Source of the DNA: Granulicella sp.
GTDB taxonomy: Bacteria > Acidobacteriota > Terriglobia > Terriglobales > Acidobacteriaceae
Length of the DNA: 18,329 bases
NCBI GenBank assembly: GCA_003133205.1
Contig: PKWK01000146.1
Location: forward strand, 1-18,329
Direction: 5' to 3'
Below, piece by piece: positions 7,563 to 16,008 of this stretch; positions within the stretch are counted from its first letter, which is position 1; the number at the start of each line of letters is the position of its first letter. Both the position numbers and the translations under genes were made by a program. Below the pieces are notes generated by a model. It was not told the origin of the DNA. It did no database searches and saw only the letters and a list, made by a program, of their open reading frames with translations.

Positions 7563-7904
7563 GTCTTCTAGTTCTCCTCGATCCGTGATCTGAACCAATG
7601 TGGCCGAGAAAATAAGCCACGAAGCTCGGGTCGCAAAGCACGGGAGGGCTCGAGGAACAGGCCGAAATTCCCGGCGAGGTCACCAAAATGCAAAGAGTCC
7701 TTCGGAGCGCCAAGGTGTTAGCTGGCCTCGCATCCGAACGATCCGGAGGGGAGAAAAGGCCCAAAAATCCGACTATTTCGCCGCCACCCCCATGACCGGA
7801 AATGACGAAAGCGTTTGTGTCCAGCCGCGAGATTGAGGGCGTTGCTCCTCCCGGCCTCGCACCCCCGAAGATAAGGACCTATCCGTCCGGAAGGAGGATG
7901 GATC
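7563..7904 (+). ncRNA. long 5' leader, candidate regulatory RNA
   Basis: No convincing protein is encoded in this stretch; the short open frames are Arg/Ser-rich and lack ribosome binding sites. It contains GGGTCGCAAAGCACGGG at about 7628-7644. This is close to the GGGACGCAAAGC core of c-di-GMP-I (GEMM) riboswitches, but I cannot draw the rest of that fold. Its 3' end forms a hairpin around the Shine-Dalgarno sequence. A structured leader controlling the first hydrolase gene is plausible but unproven. Confidence 0.3.
7881..7899 (+). promoter_or_regulatory. Shine-Dalgarno inside a GNRA-loop hairpin
   Basis: ATCCGTCC (7881-7888) pairs with GGAGGAT (7893-7899), apart from one bulged G, around a GGAA tetraloop. 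The ribosome binding site AAGGAGG (7891-7897) for the ATG at 7905 is therefore within the loop and 3' arm. The structure could lower translation initiation unless it is opened. Confidence 0.5.
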
Positions 7905-9440
7905 ATGAACACTTCAAGAAGAGAGTTTATTGAAACCGGCGCGATGGCATGCGCAGCAGCCATCGTTTTGACCTCCGAAGCCAAGGCAGCGGATGGGTAC
8001 GTGCCCTTCCAAAGCGAGAAGACCACTTGGCACGAAGGGTTCGAGCGCTATGACTTCATAATGGATGATGCCACTGGGATGATCACGCCGATGACCGCCC
8101 CCGAGAACGAGGTGACGAGCTTCGGCATCGACGTGAGTTTGAAGGACGGCAAGCGCCGCTGCGTCGTAGTCGCCCCCAAAAACGCGGCGCCTGGCAATCC
8201 CTGGTCATGGCAAGCCTGCTATTGGAACCACCAGCCTCAAACCGAAGTCGAGCTGCTCAGGCGCGGCTTTCACATCGCCTTTGTCGCTCCCGACCCCGGC
8301 AATCAGGGTAAGCCATGGGACCTCTGGTATCAGTTCATGACGGAAACCCACGGGCTGGCAAAGAAACCGGCTTTCATCGGGATGAGCAAGGGCGGAGTCA
8401 ATGAGTTCGACTGGGGTGTTGTCAACGCCGACAAGGTGGCCTGTATCTACGCGGACAATCCGGCGCTCTATGAAGAGGACTTCGCCAGGTTCCCGGAGTT
8501 GGCCAAGCACGACATACCCTTGCTTCACATTGTCGGCACTGAGGATTTCGTGTTGCGGTACACGCAGACACTCGAGAAGATTTATCACACGTGGGGCGGC
8601 GCAATCACCTTGATCATGAAGGAAGGCTTTCCGCATCACCCGCACAGTCTCACCGATCCGACGCCGATCGCGGATTGGATCGAGCAGCACATGCATCCGG
8701 CTGAGGCGAACCGGCCGGCGTTCGCCGATTCCACCTTCACCAAGACGCACTACTACAGCCTCGAAAACTCCTACATCTACCTGAAGGCTGAGGACACTTA
8801 TGCGACGGTGCGCGGACCGGGATACGTTCCCTCTTACGATTGCTATACAAGTCCGGGGTCGGGTAGCTTCCACGGAGATCACTGGTCGATCGTAGTCCCG
8901 CAGAAGCCGGCGCCAGGCAAGTTGTGGGTGTTCCATCCCAGCTTTCTCGAGCGCGACTCGACGGTGGCTCAGGCGCTGCTGGCCAAGGGTTACTACCTGG
9001 TGTTGCCGCCCATCTCCGGGACGGGTGCCGTGCAAAAGGAGTGGGACGATCTCTATCAGAAGATGGTCGACAACGGATTTTCGGCGAAGGTGGTGATGGA
9101 GGGAACCGGGGCGAAGGCGGGCGAGTCATACGCTTGGGCGATCGCGCACCCGGACAAGATCACGGCAATATACGCCAGGAATCCTGTCATGCGCAGCCTG
9201 ATGTCGAAGACGCCGCCAATCGACAATCTCGCGCCGCTGGCGAAGGCCCATGTGCCGGTTCTGCACGACTGCGGCAGCCTCGATCCGTGGCTCAAGACTC
9301 AGACACGAGTGGTAGAGAAGCGGTACAAGGAACTCGGTGGGAAAATCACGGTGCTGGTGGCCGACGGTGAGGGCCACTTCCCGCTGTCGCGCAAGGATCC
9401 CAAACCCGTGATGGATTTCATCCTGAGCCACCAGACGTAG
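7905..9440 (+). CDS. Tat-exported tandem-duplicated alpha/beta hydrolase (active N-domain, degenerate C-domain)
   Basis: A 511-residue protein. The twin-arginine signal is MNTSRREFIETG, followed by a short hydrophobic stretch and an AKA-like cleavage region. Two homologous alpha/beta-hydrolase units follow, about residues 80-265 and 325-510. The first has the nucleophile elbow GMSKGG (Ser161), an acid candidate at Asp214 (GTED) and a His-rich loop FPHHPHS (His244, 245, 247). The second repeats the framework (KITAIYARNP against KVACIYADNP; LAPLAKAHVPVLHDCGSLDP against LAKHDIPLLHIVGTED) and keeps His491 and Asp460. At the nucleophile position, however, it has Gly402 (EGTGAKAG). Known families with GxSxG elbows are esterases or peptidases; the substrate is unknown. 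It is the first gene of the plus-strand cluster and a paralogue of the product at 16009. Confidence 0.9.
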   Translation: MNTSRREFIETGAMACAAAIVLTSEAKAADGYVPFQSEKTTWHEGFERYDFIMDDATGMITPMTAPENEVTSFGIDVSLKDGKRRCVVVAPKNAAPGNPWSWQACYWNHQPQTEVELLRRGFHIAFVAPDPGNQGKPWDLWYQFMTETHGLAKKPAFIGMSKGGVNEFDWGVVNADKVACIYADNPALYEEDFARFPELAKHDIPLLHIVGTEDFVLRYTQTLEKIYHTWGGAITLIMKEGFPHHPHSLTDPTPIADWIEQHMHPAEANRPAFADSTFTKTHYYSLENSYIYLKAEDTYATVRGPGYVPSYDCYTSPGSGSFHGDHWSIVVPQKPAPGKLWVFHPSFLERDSTVAQALLAKGYYLVLPPISGTGAVQKEWDDLYQKMVDNGFSAKVVMEGTGAKAGESYAWAIAHPDKITAIYARNPVMRSLMSKTPPIDNLAPLAKAHVPVLHDCGSLDPWLKTQTRVVEKRYKELGGKITVLVADGEGHFPLSRKDPKPVMDFILSHQT

Positions 9441-9505
9441 GTGCATGACCGCAGGGAGATCTCTATTGGCCAGGCCAGAGAACACAAGAAATAAGGAGCA
9501 GTGAA

Positions 9506-11287
9506 ATGAGGAAGAGTATCGGCGTTGCCGCTCTGGCGATTGGTGTTGGAGTCACGATCGGCTCAATGCACGCACAGGCGCCCCGGCGAGGCGCTCAGGT
9601 CTTGCCGCCGAGCGTGTCGAAACGTGGCAATCGGCAGATCGACGCGGAGGCATTGAACATCCTGGGTTTGAGAGTCGGCTTTTCCGCCGGCGCATTCGGG
9701 CCGATCTCGTTCTCTGAGGCGGCGGCAAAAGCCGATACGCTTGGCACCGGTTTTCTGGAAGCTTCGAGCTCCCAGAAAGTCAGTCCCGAGATCCCCAAGA
9801 ATCTTGATGACAATCTCTCGCCGGAGGAAGTAACGGCAGTCAAGAACAGGCTGGCCGAGCTTAACCTCCGATTCGTTGCCTACCGCGTGGATGCGATTCC
9901 CGCCCATGAAGGTTCCCGTCGGCGGCTGTTTGCCTTCGCAAAGGCCGTGGATATTGAAACCATCGTGACCTCCGCAGCTCCGGCGGACTTGCCCGAACTC
10001 GACAAGCTTGCGAACGAATTCGGAGTCAATGTGGCATTTGCAGGTTCGAATCCGAAAAACCTCGCGAGCGCGCTGGAGGGCTTGAGCAGCCGGATCGGAG
10101 TGAGCGTGGACACCGCTGCCTGGGCACGGGCAGGTATCAATCCCACAGACGGGCTGACCCTGGTCAATGATCGGCTGCTGGGCTTTGGCTTGCCTGACGC
10201 CGGTGCCGGAACGGAGCAATTCCTCCTCGAATTAGCCAAGCTGAATCCCCCCCCACCTCCTCCGCCCGTATCATGCGGCGACTGTGCCGGTCCCCGCGTT
10301 CCAGTCAGGCCCTTGTTTGTCACCATCAGCCCCAGCGCCGACGCGGCCGAAGCGCTTGAAAAAGCGGCTCTACGTGCGGAAGGCTATCAGATCGTCCAAA
10401 TTTCCAAGAAGACACCGATAAGCGATGGGCAACCCGGATTGCCCTCCGCGGGGACACCAAACGTGTCTGATGGAGGGATTCCCGTGCTGGACCGATGGAT
10501 GATTCGGGATGCTTCTCCGCACCATGCCATGGTCCAGCCGAAGAAGCCTAGAAAGTTGTTAATCATCGACCTCTGCCCGCAGGGAGGTTTTTACCATCGG
10601 AGTATTCCCTATGCCAACCTGGGGCTGCAGTACATGGCCACGAACACCGGCGCCTTCGAACCGATCTTCGACAATGACCTGGACAATCTGAAGTATCCCA
10701 AGATCAAGGAATACGATGCCGTGTTCCTGAACAATATAGTCGGGTCGGTATTCAGCGACCCCGACGTGATGAATGGCTTAATCCGATTCGTCCGCGAGGG
10801 AGGCGGACTGGCTGCGATTCACGGCTCGACATTTGCATCGACTAACATTCCTGAATACGGAGAGCTGTTGGGCGCAACGACCGCACCCCATCGCGCGCTT
10901 GAGCCGGCAATGCTTAAGATCGACGATCCAAACAGCCCCATCACCAAGATGTTTGAAGGCCACGATATAGCTTACATCGACGAGTTGTACCATTTCCCTC
11001 CGAGCGGACCCTATTCGCGGGAGAAGCTGCACGTGCTCATGAGCATCGATATTGCCAAATCGGGCCCCCCAGCGCCATCGTTGGCGGTCCGGCCCGACAA
11101 TGATTACGGGCTCGTCTGGATCAAGAGTTATGGCAAGGGGCGGGTCTTCAACTGCGCTTTGGGTCACGATGTGCTGCTGTTTGGCACTCCGCAGATGGCA
11201 CAGATGATTTTGAACGGAGTCCAGTTTGCACTTGGCGATCTGGATGCCGACACAACCCCTAGCGCGAAAGAAGCGAGTAAACCGTAG
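9506..11287 (+). CDS. exported fusion of xylose-isomerase-like TIM barrel and ThuA-like domain
   Basis: A 593-residue protein with a Sec-type signal peptide (about 1-24, ending MHAQA). Residues about 53-246 follow the sugar-phosphate isomerase/epimerase (xylose isomerase-like) pattern, including GVSVDTAAWARAGINP where the family has VDtgHWarsG. The metal-ligand positions look lost: the His of DTGH is Ala, the HLKD segment is GLPDA, and the mid-barrel Glu is absent. A run of seven Pro (248-254) and a CGDC pair (Cys257, Cys260) form the linker. Residues about 348-578 are ThuA-like (class I glutamine-amidotransferase fold): GGFYHRSIP, KEYDAVFLNN, FVREGGGLAAIHG, IDELYHF and YGKGRVFNCALGHD. ThuA proteins are linked to 3-keto-disaccharide metabolism. 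AAGGAG at 9493-9498 fixes the start, and the gap to the previous gene is 65 bp. Confidence 0.88.
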   Translation: MRKSIGVAALAIGVGVTIGSMHAQAPRRGAQVLPPSVSKRGNRQIDAEALNILGLRVGFSAGAFGPISFSEAAAKADTLGTGFLEASSSQKVSPEIPKNLDDNLSPEEVTAVKNRLAELNLRFVAYRVDAIPAHEGSRRRLFAFAKAVDIETIVTSAAPADLPELDKLANEFGVNVAFAGSNPKNLASALEGLSSRIGVSVDTAAWARAGINPTDGLTLVNDRLLGFGLPDAGAGTEQFLLELAKLNPPPPPPPVSCGDCAGPRVPVRPLFVTISPSADAAEALEKAALRAEGYQIVQISKKTPISDGQPGLPSAGTPNVSDGGIPVLDRWMIRDASPHHAMVQPKKPRKLLIIDLCPQGGFYHRSIPYANLGLQYMATNTGAFEPIFDNDLDNLKYPKIKEYDAVFLNNIVGSVFSDPDVMNGLIRFVREGGGLAAIHGSTFASTNIPEYGELLGATTAPHRALEPAMLKIDDPNSPITKMFEGHDIAYIDELYHFPPSGPYSREKLHVLMSIDIAKSGPPAPSLAVRPDNDYGLVWIKSYGKGRVFNCALGHDVLLFGTPQMAQMILNGVQFALGDLDADTTPSAKEASKP

Positions 11288-11419
11288 GACCACTGGGATG
11301 AAACGAGAAATGAACCGGCGTCCACTCATGGGGGACGCGCCCGGCCGATGACTCCTTCGGGGACTGCCGGAGCTCAAAGGCCGGACACGAAAAACATGAA
11401 TTCAGATTTCGAGCCGGAT

Positions 11420-11424
11420 AGGAG
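11420..11424 (+). promoter_or_regulatory. ribosome binding site supporting the internal PQQ-dehydrogenase start
   Basis: AGGAG lies 10 bases before the ATG at 11435, which begins a clean signal peptide. The earlier in-frame ATGs at 11348 and 11396 would place charged, non-signal residues first. Confidence 0.6.
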
Positions 11425-11434
11425 AAAAAAGTCA

Positions 11435-13663
11435 ATGAACAGGAAGGCACGCCATGCTGTAACGTGCTCGCTCGGATTCTCCGGAATCGCAACGCTGTTT
11501 GCTGGTTTCGTGGCTGCCTTCGGACAATCCACCCCTCCCAAACAGCCGTACTCCACTTGGAGTGATTTCGGCGGATCCGTCGACACGATGCAGTACTCCT
11601 CGCTCAGGCAAATTAACAAGACAAACGTGAGTAAGCTTGAGCCGGCCTGGATGCACCCGGTGACAGGGCGAGGCAATTTTCCGTTCAGCCCGCTGATCGT
11701 CGACAACTTCATGTACGTGATCGGCGATGGCCCTTCCGTCGTTGCGTTGGACGCCACCACGGGTAAACAGATCTGGTCGCATCCAGTGAGCGCGACCCCC
11801 ACCTCTCGGGGCTTCAACTACTGGGAGAGCAGAGACCGGTCGGATCGGCGGATTATTTTCTCAGTAGACAGCTACCTCCAGGAGGTGAATGCGCTTACGG
11901 GCGAGACGGTTCACACGTTTGGCAACGACGGCCTGGTGAACCTGAGAGAGGGGTTGGGCCGAGACGTAAACAATGTAGGTACGGTTCAATCCGGATCCCC
12001 CGGACATGTTTTCGAGAACCTGATTATCCTGGGCTCCGCTCCGGGTGAGTTATACGATTCGCCTCCCGGAGATCTTCGCGCCTACGACGTGCTAACCGGA
12101 AAGACCGTGTGGACCTTTCACACTGTTCCCCACCCCGGCGAATTTGGATACGATACGTGGCCCAAGGACGCGTGGAAGTATGGCGGCGGCGACAATACCT
12201 GGAGTGAGTTTGCGATTGACGCAAAGCGCGGCATCGCCTACTTTCCGCTCGGCTCCCCCACGTACGATTTGTATGGCGCCGACCGCATCGGAGCAGATTT
12301 GTTCGGCGACTGTTTGCTCGCGCTCGATGCGCGAACCGGCAAACTGATTTGGTACTTTCAGGACGTCCATCACGATCTCTGGGATTACGACCTGGTCGCG
12401 GGCCCGAAGCTGCTTACGATTCGCCACAATGGAAAGAGGATAGACGTCGTTGCCCAGGCGGGAAAGTCAGGCTTCCTCTATGTATTGAACCGAGAGACGG
12501 GCAAGCCTATATGGCCAATAGAAGAGCGTCCGGTCCCGAAAAGCGATGTGCCCGGAGAGCAGTCCTGGCCCACGCAACCGTACCCCACTAGACTCCCGCC
12601 CTTCTGCGCGCAGACGTTCGGTGTGGACCAGATAGACCCGTATCTGGATGACGCCGAAAAAGCACGAATACGGAATATTGTGGTCACTGCGCGGAATGAG
12701 GGCATTTTCACTCCGCCCGTCGTGGGGCGGACTCAAATCGAAGTTCCGGGTGCATTTGGCTGCGCCAACTGGGGCTCGACAGCAGGCGACCCCGCCACCG
12801 GAATGATCTACGTGCGCGCCTGGGACGGAGTGGACACCCGCGTCCTGGAGGAGAGGCAGCCTGCGTCTCAGGGAGGTTCACCCGGCCAGGCGCTTTACTC
12901 CCAGACATGCGCCGTTTGCCACGGGCCGGATCGAACGAATCATCTACCGGCTCCCGCTCAAGTGGATCATGACGCTATCAAGGCAATCGTTCGGAGCGGC
13001 AAGGGAGAAATGCCGCCAATTGCCGAAAGCGCGCTGTCAGCTCAAGATCTGGACACGATTATTGCCTATCTAGCCAATCCGCGGGCCGGCGGAGCGAGAG
13101 CAGCTCAGACGGCGCAGCCGGGGCAACCGCCACGTCCTGCGCGCCCCCGACCTGTCATGGCACCGCCTCCGCCAGGTCAAACCAGATACTGGGGTCCGTA
13201 TGGGAATCCTTTCACCGCCAGCAATGGATTGCCTGCGAACTCTCCGCCATGGTCCGAACTGGTGGCCTATGACCTGAACGAGGGTGTCATCAAATGGCGA
13301 GCCCCGCTGGGATCCATCCCGGCACTCGCCGCCAAGGGCATCAAGAACACTGGAACCATCCGCCCCAGGAATGGCCCAGTTGTCACCGCGGGCGGATTGC
13401 TCTTTGTTGGATCGAACGGGGACGGTTATATCCACGCCTTCGACAAGGAGACTGGCAAGATTCTTTGGGAGACCGAGATTGAGGGAACTCCGGACGGAAT
13501 TCCGGCTGTGTACGAAGTAGGGGGACGTGAGTACGTTGCTTTCTTCGGGTCCGGTGGCGTAGGAGACGGAATAGCTGTCAAAAAAACCCAACCGGAGGCG
13601 GAAGGTTACTATGTTTTTGCCCTCCCCAATTCAGACTTGAAGGCGAAGAAAAAAAGCCGATGA
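11435..13663 (+). CDS. PQQ-dependent dehydrogenase with inserted cytochrome c domain
   Basis: A 742-residue exported quinoprotein. Signal peptide about 1-31 (MNRKARHAV...AAFGQ). The eight-bladed propeller begins with WSDFGGSVDTMQYSSL and INKTNVSKLEPAW. Tryptophan-docking repeats follow (VALDATTGKQIWSHP, AYDVLTGKTVWTFH, ALDARTGKLIWYFQ), with HHDLWDYD starting at His312. A cytochrome c unit is inserted before the last blades: CAVCH with Cys492, Cys495 and His496, and a likely axial Met526 in GEMPPI. A Pro/Ala-rich linker follows, then the final blades (YIHAFDKETGKILWETEIEG, GGREYVAFFGSGG). Such enzymes oxidise alcohols or sugars in the periplasm and pass electrons through heme c to the respiratory chain. 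The substrate is not determined; the context favours a sugar or glycoside. The Lys-rich tail KAKKKSR is unusual. Confidence 0.93.
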   Translation: MNRKARHAVTCSLGFSGIATLFAGFVAAFGQSTPPKQPYSTWSDFGGSVDTMQYSSLRQINKTNVSKLEPAWMHPVTGRGNFPFSPLIVDNFMYVIGDGPSVVALDATTGKQIWSHPVSATPTSRGFNYWESRDRSDRRIIFSVDSYLQEVNALTGETVHTFGNDGLVNLREGLGRDVNNVGTVQSGSPGHVFENLIILGSAPGELYDSPPGDLRAYDVLTGKTVWTFHTVPHPGEFGYDTWPKDAWKYGGGDNTWSEFAIDAKRGIAYFPLGSPTYDLYGADRIGADLFGDCLLALDARTGKLIWYFQDVHHDLWDYDLVAGPKLLTIRHNGKRIDVVAQAGKSGFLYVLNRETGKPIWPIEERPVPKSDVPGEQSWPTQPYPTRLPPFCAQTFGVDQIDPYLDDAEKARIRNIVVTARNEGIFTPPVVGRTQIEVPGAFGCANWGSTAGDPATGMIYVRAWDGVDTRVLEERQPASQGGSPGQALYSQTCAVCHGPDRTNHLPAPAQVDHDAIKAIVRSGKGEMPPIAESALSAQDLDTIIAYLANPRAGGARAAQTAQPGQPPRPARPRPVMAPPPPGQTRYWGPYGNPFTASNGLPANSPPWSELVAYDLNEGVIKWRAPLGSIPALAAKGIKNTGTIRPRNGPVVTAGGLLFVGSNGDGYIHAFDKETGKILWETEIEGTPDGIPAVYEVGGREYVAFFGSGGVGDGIAVKKTQPEAEGYYVFALPNSDLKAKKKSR

Positions 13664-13822
13664 GCAAAAAGGCCCCGGCCTCTCCGCTGCGATCAAATAC
13701 ATAGCTCAGTGCTTTAAGAGACTCGAGGGGCCCAAGTAAGACATGGCCCGCATGGCGCTTCAAGTAGTGAGGCACTTCACTTAGTTGGAATCGGACCCGA
13801 GTATCTGAAGAGGTAGATCGCG

Positions 13823-15955
13823 ATGAAAGAGTTCCCAGGCCAATTCGACCGTCGTAGCTTCATTGCCAGCGCTGGTGCCACGGCTGTTGCACTCGCGTTA
13901 CCAGTTCTCCCTGCCGAGACTGCGTCTACCAAGGGCCATATCATTGTCAGTCCCAGTGGAGCCGATGACGCGCCTGGAAGTCTAGCCCATCCAGTCCGTA
14001 CTCTGGATCGGGCCCTCACCCTGAGCGGCGCGCCGGGAAGATCCACAATTCTGCTGCGAGCGGGGACCTACGAACTTGCGCAGCCGCTTCATATCACGGC
14101 TGCAAACGCGCCTCTTCGCATCGCTAACTACGCCAGAGAGGAGGCGATTCTCAGTGGCGGCACGCGCCTTCAACTTGACTGGCGACCCTACCGGGACGGG
14201 ATATTCCAGGCCACCGTCCCATCTGGTACCACAACTGACCAGCTCTTCATCAACAATCGGCGCCAGGTTTTGGCTCGTTATCCCAACTTCGATCCCGATG
14301 CCCACTATCTCAACGGCACCGCCGCCGATGCCATCAGCCCCGAACGTGTTGCGCGCTGGAAGAATCCCGCGGGCGGGTACATTCATGCCTTACAACGCTC
14401 GCTGTGGGGCAGCCTGCACTATCGCATCACCGGAAAGAATGCGGACAACACTCTCCAATACGAGGGCGGCTGGCAGATTAATCAGGGCAATCAGCCGATG
14501 CACAAGGAGTATGTATTTGTCGAGAACATCTTTGAAGAACTCGACGCGCCGGGCGAGTGGTTTCTGGATGAGTCGTCCTCGACACTCTATTTCTATCCGC
14601 CGCCTGGTCTCGATCTGGACAAAGCCGCAGTCGATATCGTCCGCCTCAAGAATCTCGTCACCATAGGCGACGCCTCGTCGCCCCACATCCGCAATCTCAC
14701 TTTGGCCGGCCTGACGCTTCGTCATACATCGCGTACCTTCATGCAGACCCGGGAGCCCCTGTTGCGCAGTGACTGGCGCATCTATCGCGGCGGCGCCGTC
14801 TATGTTGAAGGCGCGGAAGACGTACTGATCGAGGACTGCTTCTTCGATCAGCTCGGTGGCAATGCAATCTTCACGAGCGGCTATAACCGGCGCGTACATG
14901 TCCGTGGCTGCCGGATCGAGGAAGCGGGCGCAAGCGGCGTGTGCTTCGTAGGCCGGCCCGAGGCTGTGCGAAGCGACATCTCCTGGTCCCAGAAGCTGTC
15001 AATGGATACTGTGGATCTCGCCCCGGGGCCCCGCAGTGACGCCTACCCAAAAGAATGCTCCGTTGAAGATACGCTTGTCGTAGCAACTGGACGCTTTGAA
15101 AAGCAGTCCGCCCCCGTCGAAATTTCCATGTCGCAGTCCATCACAGTCAGCCACTGTTCCCTGTACGGCGTGCCCCGCGCCGGCATCAACATCGGCGATG
15201 GCACCTGGGGTGGCCACATCGTCGAATACTGCGATGTCTTCGATACTGTGCTCGAAACCTCCGATCATGGCGCCTTCAACTCCTGGGGCCGTGACCGCTG
15301 GTGGCATCTGCAAGGCGCCGACCCTGACAAAATGATGCTCGATCCGAAATTGCGTGCGCTGCCTACTCTCGATGTCATGCTTCCGAACACTCTCATCCGC
15401 AACCGGTGGAGTTGCGAGCATGGCTGGGATATTGACCTCGACGATGGCTCAAGCAATTGTCATATTGTTGAAAATATCTGCCTGTGCGGTGGTATCAAGC
15501 TTCGCGAAGGGTTTCTTCGCATTGTTGAGAACAACATTGTGGTCCAAAATTCGCTTCATCCGCATGTCTGGCCGTCGGATAGTGAAGATATCGTGCGCCG
15601 TAATATCGTCTTTACGCCTTACCGTCCAATACGTCCTGAGGCGTGGGGAAAAGAGATCGATTTCAACCTGCTGCATCACCCTGGGATACTCAAACCTCAG
15701 CCGGCAGCCAGCTTGCAAAAGCTTTCCGGCCAGGACTCTCATTCGCTTGAGGGCGACGCGCATTTCCTTGACTTGGAGCATGGCAACTTCACCGTGCACG
15801 CCGACTCACCCGCTATCAAGCTAGGCTTCAAGAACATTGCTGTGAGTGAATATGGCGTACGTTCGCCGAGGCTCCGCGCCTTAGCCCGTACACCCGACAT
15901 CCCTCGCCTGCTGCGGGTCCACCCCGTCTCTCTGGAGAAGGTTGTGCCCGTATAA
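13823..15955 (+). CDS. Tat-exported right-handed parallel beta-helix protein, GH141-like
   Basis: A 710-residue protein with a twin-arginine signal (DRRSFIASAG, residues 9-18). The mature part opens with IIVSPSGADDAPGSLAHPVR, the usual start of secreted beta-helix carbohydrate enzymes. The EWFLDESSSTLYFYPPPG segment (about 245-262) and many short beta-helix turns follow (VLIEDCFFDQLGGNAIF, VHVRGCRIEEAGASGV, ITVSHCSLYGVPRAGINIGD, IVENNIVVQ). The conserved-looking SDHGAFNSWGRDRWW block (480-494) resembles GH141 enzymes, a family known for alpha-L-fucosidase and xylanase activities. The GH141 call is by pattern memory; polysaccharide lyase-type beta-helices are the alternative. GAAGAGG lies nine bases before the ATG. 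It follows the PQQ dehydrogenase by 159 bp and precedes the second duplicated hydrolase by 53 bp, consistent with one transcript. Confidence 0.82.
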   Translation: MKEFPGQFDRRSFIASAGATAVALALPVLPAETASTKGHIIVSPSGADDAPGSLAHPVRTLDRALTLSGAPGRSTILLRAGTYELAQPLHITAANAPLRIANYAREEAILSGGTRLQLDWRPYRDGIFQATVPSGTTTDQLFINNRRQVLARYPNFDPDAHYLNGTAADAISPERVARWKNPAGGYIHALQRSLWGSLHYRITGKNADNTLQYEGGWQINQGNQPMHKEYVFVENIFEELDAPGEWFLDESSSTLYFYPPPGLDLDKAAVDIVRLKNLVTIGDASSPHIRNLTLAGLTLRHTSRTFMQTREPLLRSDWRIYRGGAVYVEGAEDVLIEDCFFDQLGGNAIFTSGYNRRVHVRGCRIEEAGASGVCFVGRPEAVRSDISWSQKLSMDTVDLAPGPRSDAYPKECSVEDTLVVATGRFEKQSAPVEISMSQSITVSHCSLYGVPRAGINIGDGTWGGHIVEYCDVFDTVLETSDHGAFNSWGRDRWWHLQGADPDKMMLDPKLRALPTLDVMLPNTLIRNRWSCEHGWDIDLDDGSSNCHIVENICLCGGIKLREGFLRIVENNIVVQNSLHPHVWPSDSEDIVRRNIVFTPYRPIRPEAWGKEIDFNLLHHPGILKPQPAASLQKLSGQDSHSLEGDAHFLDLEHGNFTVHADSPAIKLGFKNIAVSEYGVRSPRLRALARTPDIPRLLRVHPVSLEKVVPV

Positions 15956-16008
15956 CGGCGAAAGAGCCGCACCGAAATGCTGCAAACTTCGCAACTCTGG
16001 GTGTCCCT

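Noticed and set aside
7489..7836. Short ORFs on both strands in the leader before 7905
   Set aside because: They overlap each other, are Arg/Ser-rich and lack ribosome binding sites. The region is better explained as promoter plus untranslated leader.
8205..9035. 276-codon open frame on the minus strand
   Set aside because: It lies entirely antisense to the duplicated hydrolase at 7905, is Arg/His/Val-rich, has no recognisable motif and is a typical GC-driven shadow.
9563..10219. 218-codon minus-strand open frame opposite the isomerase-ThuA gene
   Set aside because: The plus-strand product has clear domain motifs; the antisense frame has none and no ribosome binding site.
13664..13690. AGGCC-CC-GGCCT hairpin after the PQQ dehydrogenase as an intrinsic terminator
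   Set aside because: The stem is only 5 bp with a two-base loop and no T-run follows. A downstream gene in the same direction starts 159 bp later.
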